Notes: generated by a model from the letters alone, not told the origin. A DNA stretch of 11,156 nt from Syntrophomonas sp. UBA5314 (GCA_002410325.1 DHRK01000010.1:24157-35312); one strand, 5' to 3'; positions 1 through 5,863 are shown, counted from the first letter of the stretch. Program-made: numbers and translations.

Positions 1-2399
1 TTATGCAAAAGGTCCTCCGCGATCCGCTGGGGATCGTTTTCCACCATCCCCCCCAGAAACCGGGGAATCCATCCTTCATTCAAGCCCTTTCGGGGGTTCT
101 CCACCAACCCGTCGGTAACCAGAACCAGAATGTCGCCATTTTTTAACTGGCGGTGGTCGCTTATAAGGTCAATATCCTCCAGAATTCCAATGGGCGGCGA
201 GCTGGAGGTAATGGTAGTGACCTTTCTACCCTGTTTTATAAAGGAAGGCGCGCTGCCAATTTTGATAAAGTCAACTCCGCCCGAATAGAGATCAATCATG
301 GCCATGTCCAGGGTGGCAAAGCTCTCGGCGGTGGAGCGCAGCAAGAGTAAAGAATTGATGGTTTTAAGGGTTGTTTCCTGATTAAAGCCGCTGCCCAGCA
401 GATTTTCCAGCAGACGCACCGCGGCCTGGCTTTCCTCCCAGGCCTTTTCTCCGACCCCCATCCCGTCGCTCAACGCGATCAGCTGCTTGCCCTGTTTCAG
501 GGTGGCTATGGTAAAACTGTCTCCGCACACGGCTTCTTTGCCGATCTGGGCGGCGCCGGAGAGCACCCGGAAAACGAAGCCGCGGCTGAGCTGGATAGAG
601 CAGGACCCCTGGGGGCTGCGCGGGCATTTTTTGCCGGTAACTTTCAATTTCTCTCCCAAAATTCCCGATATGGCGGGCGCAATGCAGGTTTCGCAGTAGT
701 TGCCGTCCGGACAGCTGTCGGTCGACAGGCTCAGTAATAGCTGGCGTTCACCCTGCTCCATGGCGCTAACGTCGCGCACCGTTATGCCCAGACGGTTCAT
801 TTCGCCGATTACCGCTTTGCGCACATCGGCGTTCAAAATAGCCCGGGCCCCCATTTCCTCCAGGAGGTTTTTGATGACCTGGCTGACCCCCTTTAGCTGC
901 ATGGAAACCAGCTGCCGGGATTGGTGAAAGCGCTGGGCCCAGTATTCATTGATGCGCAGGGTTTCAAAAAGGCGGTTGGTTTCAGCCACCACCTCGCCCA
1001 GTTTAAAGCAGCGCGATTTAAAAGCCTCGCCGATATCGCTTTCCCTGACTTCTTCATTGGTTTCAGCCAGGGAAAAAACATCCAGGAGCTCTTTCGAAGT
1101 CTGATAAGCTTCCCGGTCCCAACAGCGGGGATAGCGCGGGCAGGATCCGCAGACCCCGTTGGAAATCTGTTCATATAGATATCCCAAATAGGAGCTCGGT
1201 TCGTTAAGCGGAGACTTGGATTGCTGCAGAGTGGCGCTCATTTCTTCGAAAATGTGGACCAGGTCCTCCATGCGTCCACGGGTTATCCCTTCCAACTGCG
1301 AGGCGGCAACCTGCATGGAGCGGTTTTCCGGCAGGTTGATGGGGCCCAGGGTCTGGATAGCCATCTGGTCTTTCCAGGAGGCGGGCAGCAGGTAAAAGAG
1401 CAGCGAAGCTATCCCGGTCTCCCAAATACCCATGAGCACCGCGCCGCTGTCGGTGATGAAAAAAGAAAAGGCCAGGTTGCCCAGCATAAAGCCGATTATG
1501 CTGCCCAGCTGGCCGAAATTACGGAACAGACCGGCCAACAGGCCGGCTACCGAGTACATGGCTATGCTCTGGGCAAAGACACGGGAAGCCAGTGAAGGTA
1601 TAATACCGGACATAACCCCCACCATGGTTCCCGCTCCGCTTCCCCACATGAAGGCTGCATAAAGCACGCCCAGACGGCACAGGATCCCGCCTATGCTCAA
1701 GCCCCATAGCGTAAGGTCGTTTAGGCCCAGAATCAGCCCGATCCCCAGAACCATAAAGGCCGCTTTATCTTCAAAGCTGAAATGGGCCAGGTGTTTCCGC
1801 TCCTCCATAGCTTCTTCCCCGACCATGGCAATAAAGGCCAGGACTCCGCTAATTAGAGCTTCAAAAACAATCACCATTTCCCCGTACAGGGTAAAACCGG
1901 TTTTTAGCATTAAAAGGGTTTTAACCAGAAATAGCAGGGCGGTGGTCAGGACCGGTATCCCCCACCACTGGTGCCCCCCGGGAATCCTGGCCCGGTTTAA
2001 AACGGCCAACAAAGCCAGAACGGCGATAAGGTTGATCCATAAGCTGGCCCCGCTCAAGCAGGAGAAGAGGCCCAAGACGGCCCCCAGCCCCACCAGGAGG
2101 CGGCGCCCCGGGTTTTGTCGTCCAAACCCGGCTACAAATGCATAAATAAAAGGCAAAAGTTCCCCCAGAACAAAAGCCCGTGCCATTACCGCCGCTCCTA
2201 AACCCAAAAGGACGGTTTCGGCGCTCATGATCACAGCCAGCCCGGACTTCAGTTCCGCAGCCTTTTGCATTAAACCCCTGGAATCGGGCAGGAGCTTCTG
2301 AAGACGCCGCCCCCGCTCCACCCATTTCCGGCGGCGCGACGCTCCCTGGTCAGCTACCCGGTGGTAGGGGTAGACCTCCCACTTTTCCAGCATTACCAT
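1..2399 (-). CDS. spoIIE: Stage II sporulation protein E, SpoIIE (3' end cut by window)
   Basis: SpoIIE is the membrane-bound PP2C-type serine phosphatase that dephosphorylates the anti-anti-sigma factor SpoIIAA, releasing sigma-F in the forespore; it also binds FtsZ at the polar septum. One frame stays open for 799 codons from ATG 2399 to the window edge without a stop; about 25 C-terminal residues are missing by comparison with the family (about 825 aa). Seen: a basic N-terminus, about ten hydrophobic segments at roughly residues 50-335, a central cytoplasmic region, and a PP2C domain from about 600. Metal-binding aspartates lie in CGDS (D627), ALSDGMGVG (D645) and VTDGL (D763). Cysteine clusters occur at 417/420/426 and 563/569/572/592/600. 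The start is set by GGAG at 2410-2407, 7 nt before ATG 2399; ATG 2393 in the same frame is a less well-spaced alternative. A Spo0A-type promoter lies just upstream. Identification is firm. Confidence 0.96.
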   Translation of the reverse strand, partial: MVMLEKWEVYPYHRVADQGASRRRKWVERGRRLQKLLPDSRGLMQKAAELKSGLAVIMSAETVLLGLGAAVMARAFVLGELLPFIYAFVAGFGRQNPGRRLLVGLGAVLGLFSCLSGASLWINLIAVLALLAVLNRARIPGGHQWWGIPVLTTALLFLVKTLLMLKTGFTLYGEMVIVFEALISGVLAFIAMVGEEAMEERKHLAHFSFEDKAAFMVLGIGLILGLNDLTLWGLSIGGILCRLGVLYAAFMWGSGAGTMVGVMSGIIPSLASRVFAQSIAMYSVAGLLAGLFRNFGQLGSIIGFMLGNLAFSFFITDSGAVLMGIWETGIASLLFYLLPASWKDQMAIQTLGPINLPENRSMQVAASQLEGITRGRMEDLVHIFEEMSATLQQSKSPLNEPSSYLGYLYEQISNGVCGSCPRYPRCWDREAYQTSKELLDVFSLAETNEEVRESDIGEAFKSRCFKLGEVVAETNRLFETLRINEYWAQRFHQSRQLVSMQLKGVSQVIKNLLEEMGARAILNADVRKAVIGEMNRLGITVRDVSAMEQGERQLLLSLSTDSCPDGNYCETCIAPAISGILGEKLKVTGKKCPRSPQGSCSIQLSRGFVFRVLSGAAQIGKEAVCGDSFTIATLKQGKQLIALSDGMGVGEKAWEESQAAVRLLENLLGSGFNQETTLKTINSLLLLRSTAESFATLDMAMIDLYSGGVDFIKIGSAPSFIKQGRKVTTITSSSPPIGILEDIDLISDHRQLKNGDILVLVTDGLVENPRKGLNEGWIPRFLGGMVENDPQRIAEDLLH

Positions 2400-2424
2400 C
2401 CCCCATCTCCAGCTTTGTCCACCA

Positions 2425-2457
2425 ATTATAGCAATACATGCTGGTAAATTTTGTCAT
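2425..2457 (-). promoter_or_regulatory. Predicted Spo0A-activated sigma-A promoter of spoIIE
   Basis: On the minus strand a perfect -10 TATAAT (2430-2425) is preceded by ATGACA (2457-2452, five of six matches to TTGACA) with a 21-bp spacer. That over-long spacing is characteristic of the Spo0A-dependent spoIIE and spoIIG promoters of B. subtilis. The -35 overlaps TGACAAA (2456-2450), six of seven matches to the Spo0A box TGNCGAA. Transcription would start near 2418, just upstream of the GGAG ribosome-binding site. Sequence matches are observed; Spo0A control is inferred from family knowledge. Confidence 0.72.
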
Positions 2458-2533
2458 TAGACGGAGGATGAACTTTTTTCTTTTAGCTAAAATTCCAGTA
2501 AAAGCCAGCTATATCAAACAGAATACTCAGAAC

Positions 2534-2540
2534 TTCAACA
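2534..2540 (-). promoter_or_regulatory. Possible upstream Spo0A box for spoIIE
   Basis: TGTTGAA on the minus strand matches the Spo0A box TGNCGAA at six of seven positions and sits 84 nt upstream of the box that overlaps the -35. Distal boxes occur in known spoIIG/spoIIE promoters. A 7-mer with one mismatch is common by chance, so the support is mainly positional. Confidence 0.3.
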
Positions 2541-2575
2541 AAGAAGCCGGCTGATTTAGTTTTTTTATGTACTAT

Positions 2576-3454
2576 CTATCGTCCTTCATAGAGCTGCCAA
2601 ATTATGGCGTCCATCAGATCGCTTTCACTGACCCTTACTTCACTCTTACCCATTTCCTCAATAATAGAGAGCATGACCAGAACCCCTTGGGTGATGATAT
2701 CAGCCCGTTTTTTCTGGATGCCCGGCGTAGCCAGCAGCTGCTCCAGGTTCATGCGACGCAGTCTCTCATACACCGACCGCACTTCATCCAGCCTGACGAC
2801 CTGACCATGAACCGCCTCCCGGTCGTATTCCTTTAAGCCTTTAATAATGGCCACGACGCTGGTTGCCGTGCCTCCCACGAAGACCAGGTCCGGGCCGCGA
2901 AAGACATTGCGTCGGGCGGCGAGCGGCTTCAGCACAGCCGTTATCTGCTCAGAGCCCATATTGTCTTCCGTGGCCCGAACCGCGCCCACCGGAAGGGAAA
3001 GCAGCATCAGCCGGCCCGCTTCCCTCCAAACCAGTTCGGTACTTCCGCCGCCTAAATCAGCCACCAGGGGCTCTCCGGAGAGGTCAAGACCCCGGCAGAC
3101 GCCCTGGTAGCTGAGCCAGGCCTCTTCCTCCCCGCTGATAACCTCAACCGTCAGATCCAGCTCCTTCTTAACCCGTAGGGCGAACTCCTCCCGGTTCCGT
3201 GCTTCACGGACTGCGCTGGTAGCTATAATCCGGTGTTTCTGGACCTGGTAAGTCTGCATCATTTCTTTAAATCGCTTCAAGCAGCCGATGGTGCGCTCGA
3301 TGGCTTCCGGTTTTAGCATATGGCGGCCCGATACCCCCTCCCCGATCCGGCTGGTTTCCAGACCACGGTACAAGGGAAGCAGCCTGTCCGCCGACGCCCG
3401 GGCGATAAAAAGGCGGCAGGAATTGGTTCCTATGTCAACGGCTGCCAGGTTCAT
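2576..3454 (-). CDS. ppx: Ppx/GppA-type exopolyphosphatase / guanosine pentaphosphatase, short form
   Basis: Predicted cytoplasmic phosphohydrolase of the actin-like ASKHA fold that releases phosphate from polyphosphate and/or converts pppGpp to ppGpp; sequence alone does not settle which. The 292-residue protein has the family signatures in order: the phosphate-1 loop DIGTNSCRL (6-14), ATSAVREARN (78-87), the SGEEEA segment with the likely catalytic glutamate pair (110-111), VADLGGGSTEL (131-141), VFVGGTATSV (191-200) and PGIQKKRADII (244-254). It lacks the C-terminal HD extension of long Ppx proteins. The frame opens 14 codons upstream, but AGGAGG (3468-3463) sits 8 nt before ATG 3454 and the family motif begins right after it, so I chose that start. 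A terminator lies between yabR and this gene and no clear promoter fits the 36 nt left, so its transcription is uncertain; readthrough is possible. Confidence 0.93.
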   Translation of the reverse strand: MNLAAVDIGTNSCRLFIARASADRLLPLYRGLETSRIGEGVSGRHMLKPEAIERTIGCLKRFKEMMQTYQVQKHRIIATSAVREARNREEFALRVKKELDLTVEVISGEEEAWLSYQGVCRGLDLSGEPLVADLGGGSTELVWREAGRLMLLSLPVGAVRATEDNMGSEQITAVLKPLAARRNVFRGPDLVFVGGTATSVVAIIKGLKEYDREAVHGQVVRLDEVRSVYERLRRMNLEQLLATPGIQKKRADIITQGVLVMLSIIEEMGKSEVRVSESDLMDAIIWQLYEGR

Positions 3455-3490
3455 TAACGCGTCCTCCTCGCTTTTCGAACAAAACTTTTT

Positions 3491-3524
3491 AAACAATAAA
3501 AAAGCACTCCCGCTAAGAAGTGCT
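3491..3524 (-). terminator. Rho-independent terminator after yabR
   Basis: On the minus strand AGCACTTC and GGAGTGCT form an 8-bp stem (one T-G wobble) around the loop TTAGCG, 3524 to 3503, followed directly by TTTTT at 3502-3498 and a further AT-rich run. It lies 18 nt after the yabR stop codon, a canonical intrinsic terminator arrangement. Confidence 0.85.
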
Positions 3525-3541
3525 CATTATCAAAACTATGC

Positions 3542-4009
3542 CTAATAGGTACGGTTTCTCCTTTTTTGTTCCATGCGATGTTTGAGGGGTTGCATTCTTT
3601 CATCGCTTTCCTTGAGGAATTTGGCTATCTTGTCGTCAAGGTTGGCCGGCCCGCTGCCGCTCTTGGCACTGGGTCCACCCTGATATCTGCCGCCGCCGGA
3701 ATAACCGTCCGACTCCCTGCGGCTGTGGTGGGTATGCATCGGTCTGCTTTCAACGGGTTTGGGAGGTAGGGCCTGCTTGATCGAAAGTCCAATCTTTTTT
3801 CCCGCCACATTTAAGACCTTAACCTTGACGATGTCGCCTTCTTTAATGAAGTCTTTGACATCCTTTACATAGGTATCAGCTATCTCCGAAATGTGAACCA
3901 GTCCTACAGATCCCCCCGGCAACTCTATGAACGCGCCGAATTTAGTGATGCCCTGCACCCTGCCTTCAAGAACCTCACCAGGAACAATATTTGTTTGTTC
4001 AGTAGGCAT
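3542..4009 (-). CDS. yabR: S1-domain RNA-binding protein YabR
   Basis: Small RNA-binding protein of the YabR/general-stress-protein-13 group, found next to divIC in many spore-formers; its exact role is not established. The 155-residue protein begins with an S1 OB-fold (about 9-80: GEVLEGRVQGITKFGAFIEL, GLVHISEIAD, KVLNVAGKKIGLSI). A hydrophilic linker rich in Gly, Ser, Arg and His follows (about 85-122). The basic C-terminal motif LDDKIAKFLKESDERM...QKRRNR resembles the tail of B. subtilis YabR. The frame extends to a TTG at 4030, but the purine tract AGGGGG (4027-4022) lies inside that extension and about 12 nt before ATG 4009, so ATG 4009 is preferred. It has its own promoter and terminator and so can be expressed apart from the divIC group. 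Confidence 0.9.
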   Translation of the reverse strand: MPTEQTNIVPGEVLEGRVQGITKFGAFIELPGGSVGLVHISEIADTYVKDVKDFIKEGDIVKVKVLNVAGKKIGLSIKQALPPKPVESRPMHTHHSRRESDGYSGGGRYQGGPSAKSGSGPANLDDKIAKFLKESDERMQPLKHRMEQKRRNRTY

Positions 4010-4045
4010 ATAGTGTGATATCCCCCTCAAATTGTCGCTAGCTTA

Positions 4046-4074
4046 ATTTTATTAAAACCCGCAAATGTAGTCAA
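4046..4074 (-). promoter_or_regulatory. Predicted sigma-A promoter of yabR
   Basis: TTGACT (4074-4069) and TAAAAT (4051-4046) are separated by exactly 17 bp, each hexamer matching the vegetative consensus at five of six positions. Transcription would start near 4039, about 30 nt before the yabR start codon. Confidence 0.72.
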
Positions 4075-4077
4075 TAT

Positions 4078-4109
4078 AAAACGATAATGCTATACTAATC
4101 TAATTATCG
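4078..4109 (-). terminator. Possible weak terminator at the end of divIC
   Basis: CGATAAT (4109-4103) and ATTATCG (4088-4082) form a perfect 7-bp stem around a 14-nt loop, followed by TTTT. It overlaps the divIC stop codon and ends against the -35 of the yabR promoter. The stem is AT-rich and the T-tract short, so termination may be partial. Confidence 0.4.
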
Positions 4110-4396
4110 CCCTGCTTCGTCACTATATACCGTTCTCCGTTCTTTAACATGCCCAGACGTTCACGGGCTATACGTTCAATTGTTTCGGGGGAGTTCAAAG
4201 AATTTTTTTCCTGGACGAGCTGCTGGTTCTTTTCCAGCAGGACGGCCTTGCGCTGTTCCAAGACCGCTTTGCGCTGGTCCAGTTCGTAAACCGTAAGGGC
4301 GCGCGGTATTACCGCCCAGGCCATTAACCCTAGTAAAATGCAGCCGGTTATTAATTTGGCTTTGGCCGGTTGGCGGGTTTTCTTAGCCTTGGCCAT
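4100..4396 (-). CDS. divIC: Septum formation initiator family protein DivIC/FtsB
   Basis: Bitopic division protein that works with FtsL and DivIB at the septum to activate peptidoglycan synthesis by FtsW/penicillin-binding protein; needed in B. subtilis for vegetative and sporulation septa. The 98-residue protein has a short basic N-terminus, one membrane segment at about 14-35, and a heptad-like coiled coil at about 38-66 rich in Leu, Gln, Glu and Lys. The C-terminal family motif is ETIERIARERLGMLKNGERY (71-90). GAGGAGG lies about 6 nt before ATG 4396. Its start overlaps the end of the upstream HTH gene by 14 bp, which suggests translational coupling. Its position between yabQ and yabR matches B. 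subtilis. Confidence 0.93.
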   Translation of the reverse strand: MAKAKKTRQPAKAKLITGCILLGLMAWAVIPRALTVYELDQRKAVLEQRKAVLLEKNQQLVQEKNSLNSPETIERIARERLGMLKNGERYIVTKQGDN

Positions 4397-4616
4397 CTCC
4401 GTCCTCCTCTTCAGCCAAACCGAGTACCTCTCCGGGTATTATGATCACGGCCTTATATCCTTTGGAATTGGCGCGATTTAATAAGGCCAATACATTGCCC
4501 GGGTTGGTCTTGAGCTGCCGGGCCATCTCTTCCACCGTTTTGCCCATTTCCTTCAAGACAACCACCCGTTTTTCAGCAAAAGTCAATTTTTCTGCGCCGC
4601 GGATTTCGATTCTCAT
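4383..4616 (-). CDS. Small helix-turn-helix protein, sigma-70 region 4 / LuxR-like, unknown function
   Basis: A 77-residue protein I cannot assign to a named gene. Residues 11-50 (LTFAEKRVVVLKEMGKTVEE, then MARQLKTNPGNVLALLNRAN) have the pattern of a sigma-70 region 4.2 or LuxR-type HTH: LT..E..V..L...G.T..E.A..L...P..V...L.RA. A beta-like KGYKAVIIIPGEV segment (52-64) and an acidic tail EEEDGDGQG follow. It has no other domain, so it is not a complete sigma factor. GAGGG stands 6 nt before ATG 4616. It overlaps the divIC start by 14 bp, so the two are probably co-translated. DNA binding, perhaps control of its own cluster, is inference; RNA or protein binding is also possible. That it is a real gene is well supported by ribosome-binding site, spacing and overlap. 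Confidence 0.75.
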   Translation of the reverse strand: MRIEIRGAEKLTFAEKRVVVLKEMGKTVEEMARQLKTNPGNVLALLNRANSKGYKAVIIIPGEVLGLAEEEDGDGQG

Positions 4617-4635
4617 AAAAAACCCTCATCTGATA

Positions 4636-4644
4636 AATATACCA
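4636..4644 (-). promoter_or_regulatory. Possible extended -10 promoter before the HTH gene
   Basis: TGGTATATT on the minus strand resembles an extended -10 (TGnTATAAT, one mismatch), about 20 nt upstream of the HTH gene start. No good -35 is present at 16-18 bp, so this is tentative. Confidence 0.27.
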
Positions 4645-4712
4645 AACAGAGTGCAAAAGTGTACGTTTTTATTCGTCAAAGGGGCCGGTGATTCCTGCTA
4701 AAGACCTAAATT

Positions 4713-5141
4713 TTATTCCATATCAGGAGGCTCGGCCTCCTCCGCCTTCCTGGCATAGTAATTTTTAACTGCTTTTTCCAGGTATATGAACGGTTTGGCC
4801 AGCTGGTGTTTTAACCAGGAAAAGCAGGCAACTACCGCCCTTGCCAAGACCGCCAGCGGACGATGCAGATGGCGGGCTCCATACCGGTAATAAATAAGGA
4901 CTCCCGTGATCAAAGCGACAAAAACGTAGACCCGCAATTCACCCAGATTGATCAGGACCAGGCCGAAAAAAATCAGGGCGATAAGCAGAATCCACAGGGT
5001 AAAATCCATTATGATTAAAAGAAATTTACGAAGCCGGCTTTTGCGAACCGTCAACTGGTAAAAGTGGATGATTATTCCGAGCAAAATTCCGGTCAGCAAG
5101 GTCAGGAGAAAGGCGCAAATCTGGTTTACAAGATCGGGCAT
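4713..5141 (-). CDS. yabQ: Spore cortex biosynthesis membrane protein YabQ
   Basis: YabQ is a mother-cell membrane protein required for spore cortex formation in B. subtilis and localised to the membrane around the forespore; its biochemistry is unknown. The 142-residue product has hydrophobic segments at about 7-27, 39-66 (long enough for one extended or two short helices) and 71-88. A basic cytoplasmic tail follows (about 90-142) with PLAVLARAVV and KPFIYLEKAVKNYYARK, ending in an acidic stretch. AAGGAGG lies just before ATG 5141, fixing the start. The gene follows yabP, as in B. subtilis, across a 78-nt gap that contains a large inverted repeat. Confidence 0.88.
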   Translation of the reverse strand: MPDLVNQICAFLLTLLTGILLGIIIHFYQLTVRKSRLRKFLLIIMDFTLWILLIALIFFGLVLINLGELRVYVFVALITGVLIYYRYGARHLHRPLAVLARAVVACFSWLKHQLAKPFIYLEKAVKNYYARKAEEAEPPDME

Positions 5142-5154
5142 AACCCCTCCTTAC

Positions 5155-5209
5155 CAAGACGGCTGCGCCCGCCAGGTTCCCGCGCTACTGGGAGGCGCCT
5201 AACGTCTTG
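5155..5209 (-). repeat. Multi-stem inverted repeat in the yabP-yabQ gap
   Basis: Three nested paired segments share one axis: CAAGACG (5155-5161) with CGTCTTG (5203-5209); GCGCC (5165-5169) with GGCGC (5194-5198); and CCAG (5172-5175) with CTGG (5188-5191). Small internal loops separate them. In the minus-strand mRNA the hairpin ends a few nt before the yabQ AAGGAGG. No T-run follows it, so it is not a typical intrinsic terminator. An mRNA-processing, stabilising or translational-control structure, or a decayed palindromic repeat, are possible. Confidence 0.65.
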
Positions 5210-5219
5210 CCACCGCCAG

Positions 5220-5489
5220 TTATTTTAAAAGGCGCCCCAGGATATTTTTGCTCTTACTTTTCATATCGATTCCCTGGGCCTTATACATTATACTGTTTAC
5301 GTTTCCCTCCAAAGCAACCTTGCCCTCATCCAGCTTGAGCAGGTTGATATGCAGGTCTTCACCCACCACAAACAGAGTTCCCATCGAGGTGTCGAGGACA
5401 ATTTCCTGCTCATCAAAATTGATAACATTGCTTACCCCGGCAAGCTCCATACTTTTACGATTGGTCAATTTGATAAAATGCTCGGCCAT
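5220..5489 (-). CDS. yabP: Sporulation protein YabP (YabP/YqfC family)
   Basis: Small sporulation protein of the YabP/YqfC family, made in the mother cell in B. subtilis and associated with cortex/coat assembly; its molecular role is unknown. The 89-residue product shows the family's alternating beta-strand pattern: HFIKLTNRKSMELAGVSNVI, then FDEQEIVLDTSMGTLFVVGE, LHINLLKLDEGKVALEGNVN and the SIMYKA end. There is no membrane segment or signal peptide. AAAGGAGG with a 7-nt spacer precedes ATG 5489. It is immediately upstream of yabQ, as in B. subtilis. An unusual 374-bp gap with a palindromic element separates it from rqcP upstream. I found no convincing sigma-E promoter between that element and the start. 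Confidence 0.9.
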   Translation of the reverse strand: MAEHFIKLTNRKSMELAGVSNVINFDEQEIVLDTSMGTLFVVGEDLHINLLKLDEGKVALEGNVNSIMYKAQGIDMKSKSKNILGRLLK

Positions 5490-5622
5490 CCCACCGCCTC
5501 CTTTATAGCTTAAAAAGCCTAATCTGATAATAGATATGCGGCCAGGTTTTTTTTATGCCCCCCATAATCAGACAGCCGGGTTGACCTTACGCTTATTTCT
5601 CAGGGCGTTTTTACAAATTAAA
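5490..5622. other. Non-coding leader region before yabP
   Basis: Between the yabP start and the palindromic element I see only the yabP ribosome-binding site and AT-rich tracts, including eight T in a row at 5547-5554 on the plus strand. No stem precedes that T-run. No credible ORF or promoter was recognised; a CATAAAAA on the minus strand resembles a sigma-E -10 but has no matching -35. Confidence 0.5.
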
Positions 5623-5651
5623 ACATCGGGCCTTTGGAATCAGTCCGGTGT
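5623..5651 (+). repeat. Left copy of the 29-bp flanking hairpin repeat
   Basis: ACATCGGGC, the loop CTTTGGAATCA and GTCCGGTGT. The arms pair fully only if two G-U wobbles are allowed in plus-strand RNA. It differs from the right copy at two positions, both in the left arm. Confidence 0.8.
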
Positions 5652-5686
5652 CAGAGCGTCGACAAAAGCGAATAGCTGCGTTGCTC

Positions 5687-5738
5687 AATAGGCCCGCTCA
5701 ATCAACGTACTTCGGTACGCCTCAATCGCGGGCCTATT
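5687..5738. repeat. Compound stem-loop at the core of the element
   Basis: AATAGGCCCGC (5687-5697) pairs perfectly with GCGGGCCTATT (5728-5738). Inside, CGTAC (5706-5710) and GTACG (5715-5719) enclose the loop TTCG, a stable tetraloop sequence in RNA when closed by C-G. CTCAAT occurs three times in and beside it. Confidence 0.85.
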
Positions 5739-5771
5739 TCGCGCCTTGCTCTTCACTTCCGTCGCTCGCTC

Positions 5772-5804
5772 TGTCAGCTTGTCGACTTTGTCGACAAGCT
5801 GACA
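5772..5804. repeat. Perfect 15-bp hairpin with TTT loop
   Basis: TGTCAGCTTGTCGAC (5772-5786) and GTCGACAAGCTGACA (5790-5804) are exact reverse complements around a 3-nt loop. The hairpin interrupts the right terminal inverted repeat of the element: without 5771-5798 the right end reads as the reverse complement of the left end over 16 bp. Confidence 0.9.
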
Positions 5805-5830
5805 CCGGACCTTTGGAATCAGTCCGGTGT
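5802..5830 (+). repeat. Right copy of the 29-bp flanking hairpin repeat
   Basis: ACACCGGAC (5802-5810) and GTCCGGTGT (5822-5830) form a perfect 9-bp stem around CTTTGGAATCA. The last 21 bp are identical to 5631-5651. Confidence 0.85.
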
Positions 5831-5863
5831 TGGTTTATGTAGATTATGGTTTTTGCAAATATC

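Larger units (their letters stand above)
5623..5830. mobile_element. Palindrome-dense, MITE/REP-like intergenic element
   Basis: A roughly 208-bp non-coding element between rqcP and yabP. Two 29-bp copies of one hairpin unit (5623-5651 and 5802-5830, 27 of 29 identical) bracket 150 bp. Read as an insertion, terminal inverted repeats of 12 bp (GTCCGGTGTCAG at 5643-5654; its reverse complement at 5799-5810) are each bordered by the 11-bp direct repeat CTTTGGAATCA (5632-5642 and 5811-5821), a layout like a target-site duplication. The interior holds a 15-bp perfect hairpin (5772-5804) and an 11-bp stem capped by a 5-bp TTCG hairpin (5687-5738). There is no credible protein. The structure is observed directly; mobility is inference. 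A structured RNA or processing element in the operon transcript is the main alternative. Confidence 0.7.

Noticed and set aside
1921..2325. Several open frames on both strands inside the spoIIE region
   Set aside because: They are shadow frames of the uninterrupted spoIIE frame, which carries the PP2C motifs and membrane segments.
2545..2552. Palindrome AGCCGGCT after ppx as a terminator
   Set aside because: An 8-bp palindrome without a loop cannot form a proper hairpin, and the minus-strand downstream sequence has no T-run.
5648..5842. 64-codon plus-strand open frame inside the palindromic element
   Set aside because: It runs through the inverted repeats, has no ribosome-binding site and no recognisable domain; the DNA palindromes explain its sequence.
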